Shown one piece after another: positions 55,031 to 64,000 of a stretch of DNA of 64,000 nucleotides. The DNA is from Pseudomonas multiresinivorans (GTDB lineage: Bacteria > Pseudomonadota > Gammaproteobacteria > Pseudomonadales > Pseudomonadaceae): the NCBI RefSeq assembly GCF_012971725.1, contig NZ_CP048833.1, positions 1,178,001-1,242,000 on the forward strand, given 5' to 3'. Below the pieces are notes generated by a model. The model worked only from the letters and a program-made list of their open reading frames with translations. It was not told where the DNA came from and ran no database searches. Positions within the stretch are counted from its first letter, which is position 1; each line of letters begins with the position of its first letter. Both the position numbers and the translations under genes were made by a program.

Positions 55031-55678
55031 TCAGGCCGGCAGGCAGACGCCGGTGCCGCCCAGGCCGCAGTAGCCGTAGGGGACTTTCCCCAGGTACTGC
55101 TGGTGGTAGGTCTCGGCATAGTAGAACGGCGGCACCTCGCGGATTTCCGTGGTGATCTCGCCGTAGCCCTTGGCGCTGAGTTCCTTCTGGAAGGCCGCGC
55201 GGCTGGCATCGATGGCGGCTTTCTGCGCCTGGTCGAACCAGTAGATCACCGAGCGGTACTGGGTGCCGGTGTCGTTGCCCTGGCGCATGCCCTGGGTCGG
55301 GTCGTGGGACTCCCAGAACACTTTCAGCAGCGCCTCGATGCTGGTTTCGCGCGGGTCGTAAACCACCAGCACCACTTCGCTGTGGCCGGTCAGGCCCGAG
55401 CAGACTTCGTCGTAGGTCGGGTTCGGCGTGAAGCCGCCGGCGTAACCCACGGCCGTCACCCATACGCCGGGCTGCTGCCAGAAGCGCCGCTCGGCGCCCC
55501 AGAAACAGCCCATGCCGACGACGATCTGCTGCAGGCCGGAGGGGAAGGGGGCGGTCAGCGGATGGCCATTGATGTAATGCGCTTCGGGCACCTGCATCGG
55601 GCTCTCGCGGCCCGGCAGGGCCTGGGCGGAGCTGGGGAGTTCCAGTTTGTGGGCAAGTATTTGCGAGCGCAGGGTCAT
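55031..55678 (-). CDS. msrA: Peptide methionine (S)-S-oxide reductase
   Basis: Repairs methionine sulphoxide in proteins. Catalytic Cys58 in [12 protein letters not shown], the YAGG segment, and resolving cysteines near the C-terminus (Cys204 in GYCGLGG and Cys212 in GVCLPA) are present. The length is 215 aa. AGGAG about 10 nt before the ATG at 55678 supports the start; the longer open frame overlaps the DipA-like gene region. Confidence 0.96.
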   Translation of the reverse strand: MTLRSQILAHKLELPSSAQALPGRESPMQVPEAHYINGHPLTAPFPSGLQQIVVGMGCFWGAERRFWQQPGVWVTAVGYAGGFTPNPTYDEVCSGLTGHSEVVLVVYDPRETSIEALLKVFWESHDPTQGMRQGNDTGTQYRSVIYWFDQAQKAAIDASRAAFQKELSAKGYGEITTEIREVPPFYYAETYHQQYLGKVPYGYCGLGGTGVCLPA

Positions 55679-55811
55679 GGCATTGGTCTCCTGTCGAATA
55701 GGGGCGGCAATAGACTCGAGTACTCGCCGAAGATTACAGCGTTTGTTTTGCTTTGCGGGAGGTTTGAGACAGCTCGTGGAAATGGCTGCGGGCACGCCGC
55801 GCCAGAGCCGC

Positions 55812-58511
55812 TCAATGCGGGCGACAGGGATAGCGCTGCAGGCTGGTGGAGAGGTCGTGGCTGGGGATGGGCTTGTCGAACAGGTAGCCCTGGCCGATGT
55901 CGCAGCGGTTGCGCCGCAGGAAGGCCAGCTGGGCGGCAGTCTCGACACCTTCGGCGACCACCTGCAGCTTGAGGTTGTGCGCCATGGCGATCACCGCCGA
56001 GGTGATCTCCATGTCGTCCTGGTTGTCCGGGATGTCCTTGATGAAGCTGCGATCGATCTTGATCACGTCGATGGGGAATTTCTTCAGGTAGCTCAGCGAC
56101 GAGTAACCGGTGCCGAAGTCGTCCATGGCCAGGGTCAGGCCGAGGTTCTTCAGGCGCTCCAACTGCTGGCGAGTGTCGTCGGTGGCGTCCAGCAGCAGGC
56201 TTTCGGTGAGTTCCAGTTCCAGCTGCGAGGCCGGGATGCTTTCCTCGTGGAGGATCGCGGCGATGGAGCCGACCAGGTCCGGGTCGCTGAACTGCTTGGG
56301 CGACAGGTTGATCGCCATGTGCAGGTCGCCCAGGCCCTTGGCCGCCAGCTCGCGAACCTGCCGGCAGGCCTGGCGGATCACCCACTTGCCGATGGGGATG
56401 ATCAGGCCGGTTTCCTCGGCGACGCTGATGAACTGGTCCGGGCGGATCATGCCCTTCTCCGGGTGCTGCCAGCGCAGCAGCGCTTCCAGGCCGAGCAGCG
56501 CGCCGCTGCGCAGGCACAGCTTGGGCTGGTAGTGCACGGCCAGCTCGTCCTGCACCAGTGCACGGCGCAGGTTGCTTTCGACGAACAGCTTGTAGCTGGC
56601 CTCTGCAGTCATCGCTTCGGTGAAGGTCTGCACCTGGTGCTTGCCGTTGGCCTTGGCCTTGTGCAGCGCGAGGCCCGCATGCTTCATCAGTGTTTGCGGG
56701 TCCTGCCCGTGCTGCGGCGCGTAGGCGATGCCCACGGAGCCGGTGATGCTGATCAGCTGGTTGTCGACGAACAGCGGCTTGTCGAGCACGTCGAGGATCT
56801 GCGCGGCGACCTTCTCGCCACGGCCGGCGACGGACTCTTCCAGCAGGACGGCAAATTCGTTGCTGGCGAAGCGCGCCAGGGTGGCGCTGTCGCTCAGGCT
56901 GCTGCGCAGGCGCCGGGCGAGGTTGGCCAATAGCTTGTCGCCGGTCTGGTGGCCGAGGCTGTCGTTGATCCGCTTGAAGTTGTCGATGTCCACCAGCAGC
57001 AGGCTCAGCGAATGCTCGCTGCCCACCTGCAGGCGCTCTTCCAGGGCATTGATGAAGAAGTGCCGGTTGGCCAGCCCGGTGAGGTTGTCGCGGTAGGCGA
57101 GCTTCTCGATGTGCTGCTGGGCCAGCTTGCTCTGGGTGATGTCTTCGTAGATGCCGATGTAGTGGGTCAGCTCGCCCTTGTCGTCGTAGACCTTGGACAG
57201 CGACAGCTGGCCCCAGTAGGGCTCGAGGTTCTTGCGCCGGCTGCGGAACTCGCCCTGCCAGCTGTTCTGCGTGACCAGCGTGGAGCGTGCATCGAACAGC
57301 AGTTCGCTGAGATTCGCCAGCGCCGGCAGCTCCGGCAGGCGGCGGCCGCGGACTTCGTCGGCGCCATACTGGGTGATGGCGGTGAAGCTCGGGTTGACGT
57401 ATTCCACCAGGCCGTCACGGTCGATCAGCAGGAAGGCGCTGGCGCTCTGCTCGACGGCGCGCTGGAACAGGTGCAGGGCGCTGGAGACATTGCGCCGCTC
57501 GTGGTTCATAAGGACCTGGGCGTACTGGTCGGCCAGCTCGCCGGCGAAGGCGATCTCGTCGCTCTGCCACATGCGCACTTCACCGACATGTTCCAGGCAG
57601 AGCACGCCGACCACCTCGCCACCGACGCGGATGGTGGCGTCGAGCATGGCGCTGATGCCCTGTGGGCGCAGGTAACGCTTGGCCAGTTCCTGGGTGCGCG
57701 GGTCCTGCTGGGCGTTGTGCGCGTCGATGGCGCGGCCGCTGTGGACCGCGTCGAGGTAGTTGGGGAAGTTGCTCGCGTCGATGTCCTGCGGCTTCTCGTA
57801 CTGGTCGGTGTCGCGGCGGTAGATGGTCACCGCCTCCAGGCGATGGTCCGGGTGCAGGCGCCAGATGCCGGCGCGAGCCACGTCATAGGCTTCGCAGGCG
57901 GCCTGGGCGATCAGTTGCGCGGCTTCCAGCAGCGGGTCGCTGGACAGGTAGCGATGCCGCGCCAGGCGCACGATGAGGTTCTGCTGGGTGCGCGAACGCA
58001 CCAGGTGCTGCAGGTGTTCGTCCTGGGAGCGCTGGTACATCTCCAGGGACATCTTCAGGCGGATGTTCTGCGCTTCCAGGTCCAGCAGGCGCGGGTCCAG
58101 TTCGGTTTCGTGCTCGTCCGCCTCGGTCTGCAGCAGGTAACCGTGGAGCAGCTGGCGGCCGTGCTGCTGGAAGGCTTCGCCGACCTCCAGCACGTTCAGC
58201 GTGCCGCGCGGCGAGTGGAGCAGGTAGCGCACCCGGTAGCGGCCGTCCTTGAGCAGTTGCTGCTGCACCTGTTCATGCAGGCGATGGCGCGCTTCGGGCT
58301 CCATCAGGCTGGCGTAGGGGGCGTCGAGGAGGCCGCAGAGGTCTTGGGCCGGGACGCCGATCTGGCGCTCGCAGCCGGGGTCGAGGAACAGCAGGGTCCA
58401 GCTGGGTTCGTTCAGGCGCTCGAAGCGCAGCATCCCGAGCCTCGAAGGGACGGGAAGCTGCGTGACAACCTCGGCCGCCTGACGGCTGGCGGCATCGGGA
58501 TGACTCTTCAT
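55812..58511 (-). CDS. dipA: DipA-like c-di-GMP phosphodiesterase (GAF-PAS-GGDEF-EAL)
   Basis: An 899-aa soluble signalling protein. The order is an N-terminal PAS-like region, a short coiled coil, a GAF domain (about 180-325), PAS (about 350-465), GGDEF (about 470-630) and EAL (about 640-890). The GGDEF site reads ASNEF, so cyclase activity is probably lost. The EAL site keeps [27 protein letters not shown] and AEGVET, so hydrolysis of c-di-GMP is expected. P. aeruginosa DipA, a phosphodiesterase needed for biofilm dispersal, has the same genomic position beside msrA and aceF. Confidence 0.9.
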   Translation of the reverse strand: MKSHPDAASRQAAEVVTQLPVPSRLGMLRFERLNEPSWTLLFLDPGCERQIGVPAQDLCGLLDAPYASLMEPEARHRLHEQVQQQLLKDGRYRVRYLLHSPRGTLNVLEVGEAFQQHGRQLLHGYLLQTEADEHETELDPRLLDLEAQNIRLKMSLEMYQRSQDEHLQHLVRSRTQQNLIVRLARHRYLSSDPLLEAAQLIAQAACEAYDVARAGIWRLHPDHRLEAVTIYRRDTDQYEKPQDIDASNFPNYLDAVHSGRAIDAHNAQQDPRTQELAKRYLRPQGISAMLDATIRVGGEVVGVLCLEHVGEVRMWQSDEIAFAGELADQYAQVLMNHERRNVSSALHLFQRAVEQSASAFLLIDRDGLVEYVNPSFTAITQYGADEVRGRRLPELPALANLSELLFDARSTLVTQNSWQGEFRSRRKNLEPYWGQLSLSKVYDDKGELTHYIGIYEDITQSKLAQQHIEKLAYRDNLTGLANRHFFINALEERLQVGSEHSLSLLLVDIDNFKRINDSLGHQTGDKLLANLARRLRSSLSDSATLARFASNEFAVLLEESVAGRGEKVAAQILDVLDKPLFVDNQLISITGSVGIAYAPQHGQDPQTLMKHAGLALHKAKANGKHQVQTFTEAMTAEASYKLFVESNLRRALVQDELAVHYQPKLCLRSGALLGLEALLRWQHPEKGMIRPDQFISVAEETGLIIPIGKWVIRQACRQVRELAAKGLGDLHMAINLSPKQFSDPDLVGSIAAILHEESIPASQLELELTESLLLDATDDTRQQLERLKNLGLTLAMDDFGTGYSSLSYLKKFPIDVIKIDRSFIKDIPDNQDDMEITSAVIAMAHNLKLQVVAEGVETAAQLAFLRRNRCDIGQGYLFDKPIPSHDLSTSLQRYPCRPH

Positions 58512-58680
58512 GCGCGGGAGATTTCCAGGGTGCTGGATGGGGTACTTGGCCCCACCCGACTTCTATGGGCGTTGGCAAGATTTGCATGAGGCACGGGGCC
58601 ATGACAAGCCAAGACTGTATCGGCCGTCACAGTGCGAAGTTGAGGCGGCGCCGGGAGCCAGGCGTGACCGCCGGTCCGGA
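58512..58680. other. Spacer upstream of the DipA-like gene
   Basis: Most of the 278-bp gap between aceF and the phosphodiesterase gene. No gene, repeat or clear promoter is recognised here; the aceF terminator occupies the next 30 bp. Confidence 0.4.
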
Positions 58681-58710
58681 CAAAAAGAAGCCCCGCCATC
58701 CGGCAGGGCT
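58681..58710 (-). terminator. Intrinsic terminator downstream of aceF
   Basis: On the minus strand AGCCCTGCC-GGAT-GGCGGGGCT, with one mismatch, is followed by TCTTTTTG. It lies about 80 bp after aceF. Confidence 0.7.
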
Positions 58711-58789
58711 GGAGAGTACGAGCGTGGCGTGCTCGTCGAGAGGAAGGGCCGGCGCGGGCCGGCCTTTGCAACACTTACAAGAGCAGCAC

Positions 58790-60430
58790 TTACAGCAGCA
58801 GGGTGCGGATATCGCCCAGCAGGTCGGACAGGCGCTTGGTGTAGCGCGCGGCAGCGGCCCCGTTGATCACGCGGTGATCGTAGGACAGCGACAGCGGCAG
58901 CATCAGGCGCGGCTGGAAGGCCTTGCCGTCCCACACCGGCTGCATGGTCGCCTTGCTGACACCCAGGATCGCCACTTCCGGCGCGTTGACGATCGGCGTG
59001 AAGCCGGTGCCGCCAATGTGGCCGAGGCTGGAGATGGTGAAGCAGGCGCCCTGCATGGCGTCGGCGGAGAGCTTCTTGGTGCGCGCTTTTTCCGCCAGTT
59101 CGGCGGCTTCGGCGGCGAGTTGCAGGAGGCTCTTCTGGTCGACGTTCTTGATCACCGGCACCAGCAGGCCGTCCGGCGTGTCCACGGCGAAGCCGATGTT
59201 CACGTACTTCTTGCGGATCAGCGCCTTGCCGCTGGGGGCCAGCGAGCTGTTGAAGTCCGGCATTTCCTTGAGCAGGTGGGCACAGGCTTTCAGCAGGATC
59301 GGCAGCACGGTCAGCTTGACGCCAGCCTTCTCCGCCACGGCTTTCTGAGCCACGCGGAAGGCTTCCATCTCGGTGATGTCGGCCGAGTCGAACTGGGTCA
59401 CGTGCGGCACGTTCAGCCAGCTGCGGTGCAGGTTGGCAGCGCCGACCTGCATCAGGCGGGTCATCGCCACTTCTTCCACTTCGCCGAACTTGCTGAAGTC
59501 GACTTCCGGGATCGGCGGGATGCCCGCGCCGCCGGTAGCGCCCGCAGCCGGGCCGGATTTGGCGCGCTGCAGTTGCTCCTTGACGAACAGCTGCACGTCT
59601 TCCTTGAGGATGCGACCCTTCGGACCGGTGCCTTTCACCTCGCTCAGCTCGACGCCGAACTCACGGGCGACCATGCGCACCGCGGGGCCGGCGTGGACCT
59701 TGGTGCCGTCACGGCTGGGCGCGCCCACCGGAGCAGCTTCCGCAGCCTTGGCCGGTGCAGCAGCCGGTGCCGGAGCGGCGGCTGGAGCGGCAGCGGCCGG
59801 AGCAGCCGCCGGAGCTGGTTCCGCGGCAGCCGGGGCAGCAGCGCCCGCGACCTTCAGCTTGAGGATCAGGTCGCCGGTGCCGACTTCGTCACCGATCTTG
59901 ATCGACACGCTTTCCACCACGCCGGCAGCCGGCGAGGGGATTTCCATGCTGGCCTTGTCCGATTCCAGGGTGATCAGCGACTGGTCGGCTTCTACCGTGT
60001 CGCCGGCTTTCACCATGACTTCGATGACGTTGGCCTTGCCGGCGGAGCCGATGTCCGGGACGTGGATGTCCTGGACGCTGGCGCCAGCGGCGGGCGCGGC
60101 AGCCGGCGCCGGGGCAGCGGCCGGGGCCTCTGCCTTCGGAGCTTCCGCAGCCGGAGCCGGAGCTTCGGCCTTGGGCGCTTCGGCGGTAGCCGAACCACCC
60201 TCGACTTCCAGCTCGAGGATCTCGTCGCCTTCCTTCAGGGTGTCGCCCACCTTGACCTTCAGGCTCTTCACCACGCCGGCTTTCGGCGAGGGAATCTCCA
60301 TGCTGGCCTTGTCGGATTCCAGGGTCAGCAGGCTCTGGTCGGCCTCGACGGTGTCGCCGACCTTGACCAGCAGTTCGATGACTTCACCCTGACCATTGCC
60401 GATGTCGGGTACACGAATCAGTTCGCTCAT
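58790..60430 (-). CDS. aceF: Pyruvate dehydrogenase E2 (dihydrolipoamide acetyltransferase)
   Basis: Core of the pyruvate dehydrogenase complex; moves acetyl groups to CoA via swinging lipoyl arms. In 546 aa there are two lipoyl domains with ESDKASMEIPSP (lipoyl Lys41 and Lys159), joined by long Ala/Pro linkers. The peripheral-subunit-binding domain (VRMVAREFGVELSEVKGTG) and the catalytic domain with SYDHRVINGA near the C-terminus follow. It starts 11 bp after aceE ends, so the two are cotranscribed. Confidence 0.97.
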   Translation of the reverse strand: MSELIRVPDIGNGQGEVIELLVKVGDTVEADQSLLTLESDKASMEIPSPKAGVVKSLKVKVGDTLKEGDEILELEVEGGSATAEAPKAEAPAPAAEAPKAEAPAAAPAPAAAPAAGASVQDIHVPDIGSAGKANVIEVMVKAGDTVEADQSLITLESDKASMEIPSPAAGVVESVSIKIGDEVGTGDLILKLKVAGAAAPAAAEPAPAAAPAAAAPAAAPAPAAAPAKAAEAAPVGAPSRDGTKVHAGPAVRMVAREFGVELSEVKGTGPKGRILKEDVQLFVKEQLQRAKSGPAAGATGGAGIPPIPEVDFSKFGEVEEVAMTRLMQVGAANLHRSWLNVPHVTQFDSADITEMEAFRVAQKAVAEKAGVKLTVLPILLKACAHLLKEMPDFNSSLAPSGKALIRKKYVNIGFAVDTPDGLLVPVIKNVDQKSLLQLAAEAAELAEKARTKKLSADAMQGACFTISSLGHIGGTGFTPIVNAPEVAILGVSKATMQPVWDGKAFQPRLMLPLSLSYDHRVINGAAAARYTKRLSDLLGDIRTLLL

Positions 60431-60441
60431 CGTGCCTCTCC

Positions 60442-63090
60442 TCAGCAGTCCAGCGGGTTACGTTTTTCGGGGTTGATGCCGAACTTGGCGATGGCTTCGG
60501 CCACGACCTTGGGTTCGATATCACCGCGATCGGCCAGGGCTTCCAGCGCGGCCAGCACGACCCAGTGGCGGTCGACTTCGAAGAAGTCGCGCAACTTGCG
60601 GCGGCTGTCGCTGCGGCCGAAGCCGTCGGTGCCCAAGACCTTGAATTCCTTGCTCGGAACCCACTGGCGGATCTGCTCGGCGTAGAGCTTCATGTAGTCG
60701 GTGGAGGCGATGACCGGGCCCTTGCGGCCGGACAGGCACTCTTCGACGTAGCTCTGCTTGGGCTTCTGACCCGGGTGCAGGCGGTTCCAGCGCTCCACGG
60801 CGAGGCCGTCGCGGCGCAGTTCGTTGAAGCTCGGTACGGACCAGACGTCGGCGCCGATGCCGAAGTCTTCGCGCAGGATCTTCGCGGCGGCTTCGACTTC
60901 GCGCAGGATGGTGCCCGAACCCAGTAGCTGCACGTGATGCGCGGCGTCCTTCTTGTCCTCATCGAGCAGGTACATGCCCTTGATGATGCCTTCCTCGGCG
61001 CCCTTGGGCATGGCCGGCTGGACGTAGTTCTCGTTCATCACGGTGATGTAATAGAAGATGTCCTGCTGCTCTTCGATCATCTGCCGCGAGCCTTCGCGGA
61101 TGATCACCGCCAGCTCGTAGGCGTAGGTCGGATCGTAGGTGCGGCAGTTCGGGATGGTCGCCGCCAGCAGATGGCTGTGACCGTCTTCGTGCTGCAGGCC
61201 TTCACCGTTGAGGGTGGTACGGCCGGCGGTGCCGCCGATCAGGAAGCCGTGCGCGCGGCTGTCGCCAGCGGCCCAGGCCAGGTCGCCGATACGCTGGAAG
61301 CCGAACATCGAATAGAAGATGTAGAACGGCAGCATCGGCTGGTTGTGCGTGGAGTACGAGGTACCCGCAGCGATCCAGCTGGACATGGCGCCGGCTTCGT
61401 TGATGCCTTCCTCGAGGATCTGACCTTTCTTGTCCTCGCGGTAGAACATCACCTGGTCCTTATCCACCGGCTCGTACAGCTGGCCGACGGAGGAGTAGAT
61501 ACCCAGCTGACGGAACATGCCTTCCATACCGAAGGTACGGGCTTCGTCCGGCACGATCGGGACGATGCGCGGGCCGAGTTCCTTGTCCTTGACCAGCTGC
61601 GAGATGATTCGCACGAAGGCCATGGTGGTGGAGATTTCGCGGTCGCCCGAGCCGTCGAGCATGGCCTTGAGGGTTTCCAACGGGGGAACCGGGACCTGGA
61701 AGCTCTTCTCGCGGCGAACCGGCATCACGCCGCCCAGCGCGGCACGGCGCGAGGCCAGGTACTTGGCCTCGGCGCTGCCTTCCTCGGGGCGGTAGAACGG
61801 CAGGTTTTCCAGGTCGGCATCCTTGACCGGGATGTCGAACTTGTCGCGGAACGACTTCAGGGACTCGACGTCGACCTTCTTGACGTTGTGCGCGATGTTC
61901 TTCGCTTCGCCGGAACCTGTGCCATAGCCCTTGATGGTCTTGGCCAGGATGACGGTCGGCTGGCCCTTGTGGTTGACCGCCTGGTGGTAGGCCGCATAGA
62001 CCTTGTAGGGGTCGTGGCCGCCACGGTTGAGTTTCCAGACTTCCTCGTCGGAGAGGTCCTTGACCATCTCCAGCAGCTCCGGACGCGCACCGAAGAAGTG
62101 CTCACGCACATAGGCGCCGTCTTTGGCCTTGTAGTTCTGGTACTCGCCGTCGATGACCTCGTCCATGCGCTGCTGCAGCAGGCCGGCGGTGTCCTTGGCG
62201 AACAGCGGGTCCCAGAAGCGACCCCAGACCACCTTGTTGACGTTCCACTCGGCGCCACGGAACACGCCTTCGAGTTCCTGGATGATCTTGCCGTTGCCGC
62301 GAACCGGGCCGTCGAGGCGCTGCAGGTTGCAGTTGATGACGAAGATCAGGTTGTCCAGCTTCTCGCGGCCGGCCAGGGAAATCGCGCCCAGGGATTCGGG
62401 CTCATCGCACTCGCCGTCGCCCATGAAGCACCAGACCTTCTGCTTGCCGGCGGGGATGAAGCCACGGCTTTCCAGGTACTTCATGAAGCGCGCCTGGTAG
62501 ATCGCCTGGATCGGGCCCAGACCCATGGAAACGGTCGGGAACTGCCAGAAGTCCGGCATCAGCCAGGGGTGCGGGTAGGAGGACAGGCCGTTGCCGTCCA
62601 CTTCCTGGCGGAAGTTGTTCAGCTGGTCTTCGCTGATGCGGCCTTCGAGGAAGGCGCGGGCGTAAACGCCGGGGGAGGCGTGGCCCTGGAAGAACACCAG
62701 GTCGCCGCCGTGTTCGTCGGTCGGGGCCTGGAAGAAGTAGTTGAAGCCAACGTCATACAGGGTCGCCGAGGAGGCGAAGGAGGAGATGTGGCCACCCAGA
62801 TCCGGGTCGTTCTTGTTGGCCTTCATCACCATCGCCAGGGCATTCCAGCGCACCAGGGAGCGGATGCGGCGTTCCATGAACAGGTCGCCGGGCATGCGCG
62901 CTTCGTGGGTGACCGGGATGCTGTTGCGGTACGGCGTGGTGATGGCGTAGGGCAGTTGGGTGCCGGACCGGCTGGCCAGCTCGCCCATGCGGGTCATCAG
63001 GTAATGGGCGCGGTCTTCACCTTCACGGTCCAGGACCGATTCCAGGGCGTCCAGCCATTCCTGGGTTTCGACGGGATCGAGGTCTTGCAT
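60442..63090 (-). CDS. aceE: Pyruvate dehydrogenase E1 component
   Basis: Thiamine-diphosphate-dependent decarboxylation of pyruvate and reductive acetylation of the E2 lipoyl group. At 882 aa it is the homodimeric E1 type. The ThDP motif GDGECDEPES is visible, with the conserved GHISSFASSATLYDVGFNYF region. GGAG before the ATG at 63090 supports the start; the frame stays open to 63321, but that part carries the operator sites. It is divergent from glnE. Confidence 0.97.
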   Translation of the reverse strand: MQDLDPVETQEWLDALESVLDREGEDRAHYLMTRMGELASRSGTQLPYAITTPYRNSIPVTHEARMPGDLFMERRIRSLVRWNALAMVMKANKNDPDLGGHISSFASSATLYDVGFNYFFQAPTDEHGGDLVFFQGHASPGVYARAFLEGRISEDQLNNFRQEVDGNGLSSYPHPWLMPDFWQFPTVSMGLGPIQAIYQARFMKYLESRGFIPAGKQKVWCFMGDGECDEPESLGAISLAGREKLDNLIFVINCNLQRLDGPVRGNGKIIQELEGVFRGAEWNVNKVVWGRFWDPLFAKDTAGLLQQRMDEVIDGEYQNYKAKDGAYVREHFFGARPELLEMVKDLSDEEVWKLNRGGHDPYKVYAAYHQAVNHKGQPTVILAKTIKGYGTGSGEAKNIAHNVKKVDVESLKSFRDKFDIPVKDADLENLPFYRPEEGSAEAKYLASRRAALGGVMPVRREKSFQVPVPPLETLKAMLDGSGDREISTTMAFVRIISQLVKDKELGPRIVPIVPDEARTFGMEGMFRQLGIYSSVGQLYEPVDKDQVMFYREDKKGQILEEGINEAGAMSSWIAAGTSYSTHNQPMLPFYIFYSMFGFQRIGDLAWAAGDSRAHGFLIGGTAGRTTLNGEGLQHEDGHSHLLAATIPNCRTYDPTYAYELAVIIREGSRQMIEEQQDIFYYITVMNENYVQPAMPKGAEEGIIKGMYLLDEDKKDAAHHVQLLGSGTILREVEAAAKILREDFGIGADVWSVPSFNELRRDGLAVERWNRLHPGQKPKQSYVEECLSGRKGPVIASTDYMKLYAEQIRQWVPSKEFKVLGTDGFGRSDSRRKLRDFFEVDRHWVVLAALEALADRGDIEPKVVAEAIAKFGINPEKRNPLDC

Positions 63091-63212
63091 GGCTTGCTCC
63101 AGGGCGGAAAGGCTTCCAGAATCGGAAGCCAGTAGATCGTTGCCGATAGCTGCGCCAACCTCGTGGGCGACGCGGCGAATTCTTGGAAGTGCTCCGGGGT
63201 ACGTCCGGCTGG

Positions 63213-63229
63213 TTGTAGTTTTACTACAA
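63213..63229. promoter_or_regulatory. Operator-like palindrome 1 upstream of aceE
   Basis: TTGTAGT-TTT-ACTACAA is a perfect 7-bp inverted repeat, 122 bp upstream of the aceE ATG. The form TTGT-N9-ACAA resembles HexR (RpiR-family) operators known in gammaproteobacteria; that match is from memory and needs testing. Confidence 0.55.
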
Positions 63230-63266
63230 ATCGCCAGCGGATACATCCCTCCCCTCGAAAAAGTTA

Positions 63267-63280
63267 GTAGTAAAACTACA
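63267..63280. promoter_or_regulatory. Operator-like palindrome 2 upstream of aceE
   Basis: GTAGT-AAA-ACTAC (63267-63279), which on the minus strand reads TGTAGTTTTACTAC. It is the same word as palindrome 1, with about 37 bp between the sites. Two copies in one 243-bp divergent region suggest cooperative binding or control of both aceE and glnE. Confidence 0.5.
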
Positions 63281-63333
63281 GGGGCACGAAAAGACAGGAA
63301 TGCCGTCGCCTCGCCGACCACTCAGGATAGACC

Positions 63334-64000
63334 ATGAGCCTGCCGTCCCTGGCCGCTTTGCCGGCTACTCTCAAGCCCCTCGCCGAGCGGGCTGAGCAGA
63401 ATTTTCGTACTGCCATCGCCGCGTTTTCCCCCGAGCAGATCGCCAGCTTCGACAGCTGGTCCGACGAGCGGCACGCCGATTTCTCCCGCGTCACTGCCGG
63501 CAGCGATTTCGTTGCCGAACAGGTTCAGCGCGATCCTGCCTTTCTATTGGAGCTGGCCGCGACCGGTGAGCTGGAGCGCGTCCTGCAGCCCGGCGAAATG
63601 GGCGCGCAGCTGGAAGCGCTGCTGGCCGATTGCGCCGACGAGGACGAACTGGGTCGCCGCCTGCGTCGCTTCCGTCGGCGCCAGCAGGTACGCATCATCT
63701 GGCGCGACCTGAGCCGCCGCAGCGACCTGGCGGGTACCTGCCGCGACCTGTCGGACCTCGCCGACGCCTGCATCGACCAGTCCCTGGCCTGGCTCTACCA
63801 GCGCCACTGCCAGCAGTTCGGCGTGCCCATCGGCAATCGCTCGGGCCTGCCGCAGAAGATGATCGTGCTGGGCATGGGCAAGCTGGGCGCGGGTGAGCTG
63901 AACCTGTCCTCCGACATTGACCTGATCTTCGGCTACCCCGAGGGCGGCGAAACCCAGGGTGCCAAGCGGGCGCTGGATAACCAGGAGTTCTTCACCCGCC
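63334..64000 (+). CDS. glnE: Glutamine synthetase adenylyltransferase/deadenylase (3' partial)
   Basis: Adds AMP to, and removes it from, glutamine synthetase in response to PII, setting ammonium assimilation. Only the first 222 codons are inside the window. The start of the N-terminal nucleotidyltransferase (deadenylase) site is visible as GMGKLGAGELNLSSDIDLIF. AGGAT 8 nt before the ATG supports the start. It is divergent from aceE. Confidence 0.95.
   Translation, partial: MSLPSLAALPATLKPLAERAEQNFRTAIAAFSPEQIASFDSWSDERHADFSRVTAGSDFVAEQVQRDPAFLLELAATGELERVLQPGEMGAQLEALLADCADEDELGRRLRRFRRRQQVRIIWRDLSRRSDLAGTCRDLSDLADACIDQSLAWLYQRHCQQFGVPIGNRSGLPQKMIVLGMGKLGAGELNLSSDIDLIFGYPEGGETQGAKRALDNQEFFTR

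Overview
The window is a stretch of chromosome from a high-GC Pseudomonas. The gene content (pilMNOPQ, metK next to an ArsR-methyltransferase regulator, aceEF-glnE, gltBD-hemE) is pseudomonad and the proteins resemble P. aeruginosa orthologues closely. The intergenic REP palindromes (GAGCGAGC..GCTCGCGA and GAGCGGA..TCCGCGA types) and a gene-order junction near 14.1 kb argue against P. aeruginosa itself; a relative such as the P. nitroreducens/citronellolis group is my inference. No phage, insertion sequence, CRISPR array, rRNA or tRNA gene was recognised. Most of the DNA is core metabolism.

Left block (1-14.05 kb): a ferric-reductase-like flavocytochrome (cut by the window edge), ligB, then the minus-strand pair ArsR-methyltransferase regulator + metK behind a perfect 18-bp palindrome. 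Divergent from these runs a carbon-metabolism run on the plus strand: tktA, epd, pgk, two small lipoproteins (one MliC-like), class II fructose-bisphosphate aldolase, a third lipoprotein, a methyltransferase and a YgjP-like metallohydrolase. A convergent small membrane protein closes the block.

Middle block (14.2-33 kb): mrcA (PBP1A) diverges from the type IV pilus assembly operon pilMNOPQ, which continues into aroK, aroB and a DamX-like AAA/SPOR protein and ends at a strong terminator. A 461-bp gap then carries a promoter and an unusual, apparently structured leader, with a 19-bp perfect long-range helix, ahead of gltB and gltD (glutamate synthase). hemE follows after a REP pair and a terminator.

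Right block (33-64 kb): a GabP-like permease, an MFS exporter divergent from a LysR regulator with an 11-bp inverted repeat between them, a frameshifted gene remnant, an orphan ParA-type ATPase, a tandem universal stress protein, a thioesterase, a zinc-finger thioredoxin, an HBM-type chemoreceptor, metY, selO, an MscK-type channel, a K+/H+ antiporter, an inner-membrane hypothetical protein, an acyl-CoA dehydrogenase, rlmJ, msrA, a DipA-like c-di-GMP phosphodiesterase, aceF, aceE (with two copies of a TGTAGTnnnACTAC operator upstream) and the start of glnE, which runs off the window.

The most interesting non-genic signals are the gltB leader RNA candidate, several clean palindromes at regulated promoters (metK, gabP-like, LysR/MFS, aceE), a hairpin just ahead of the selO ribosome binding site, and a REP element split by exactly 14 bp.
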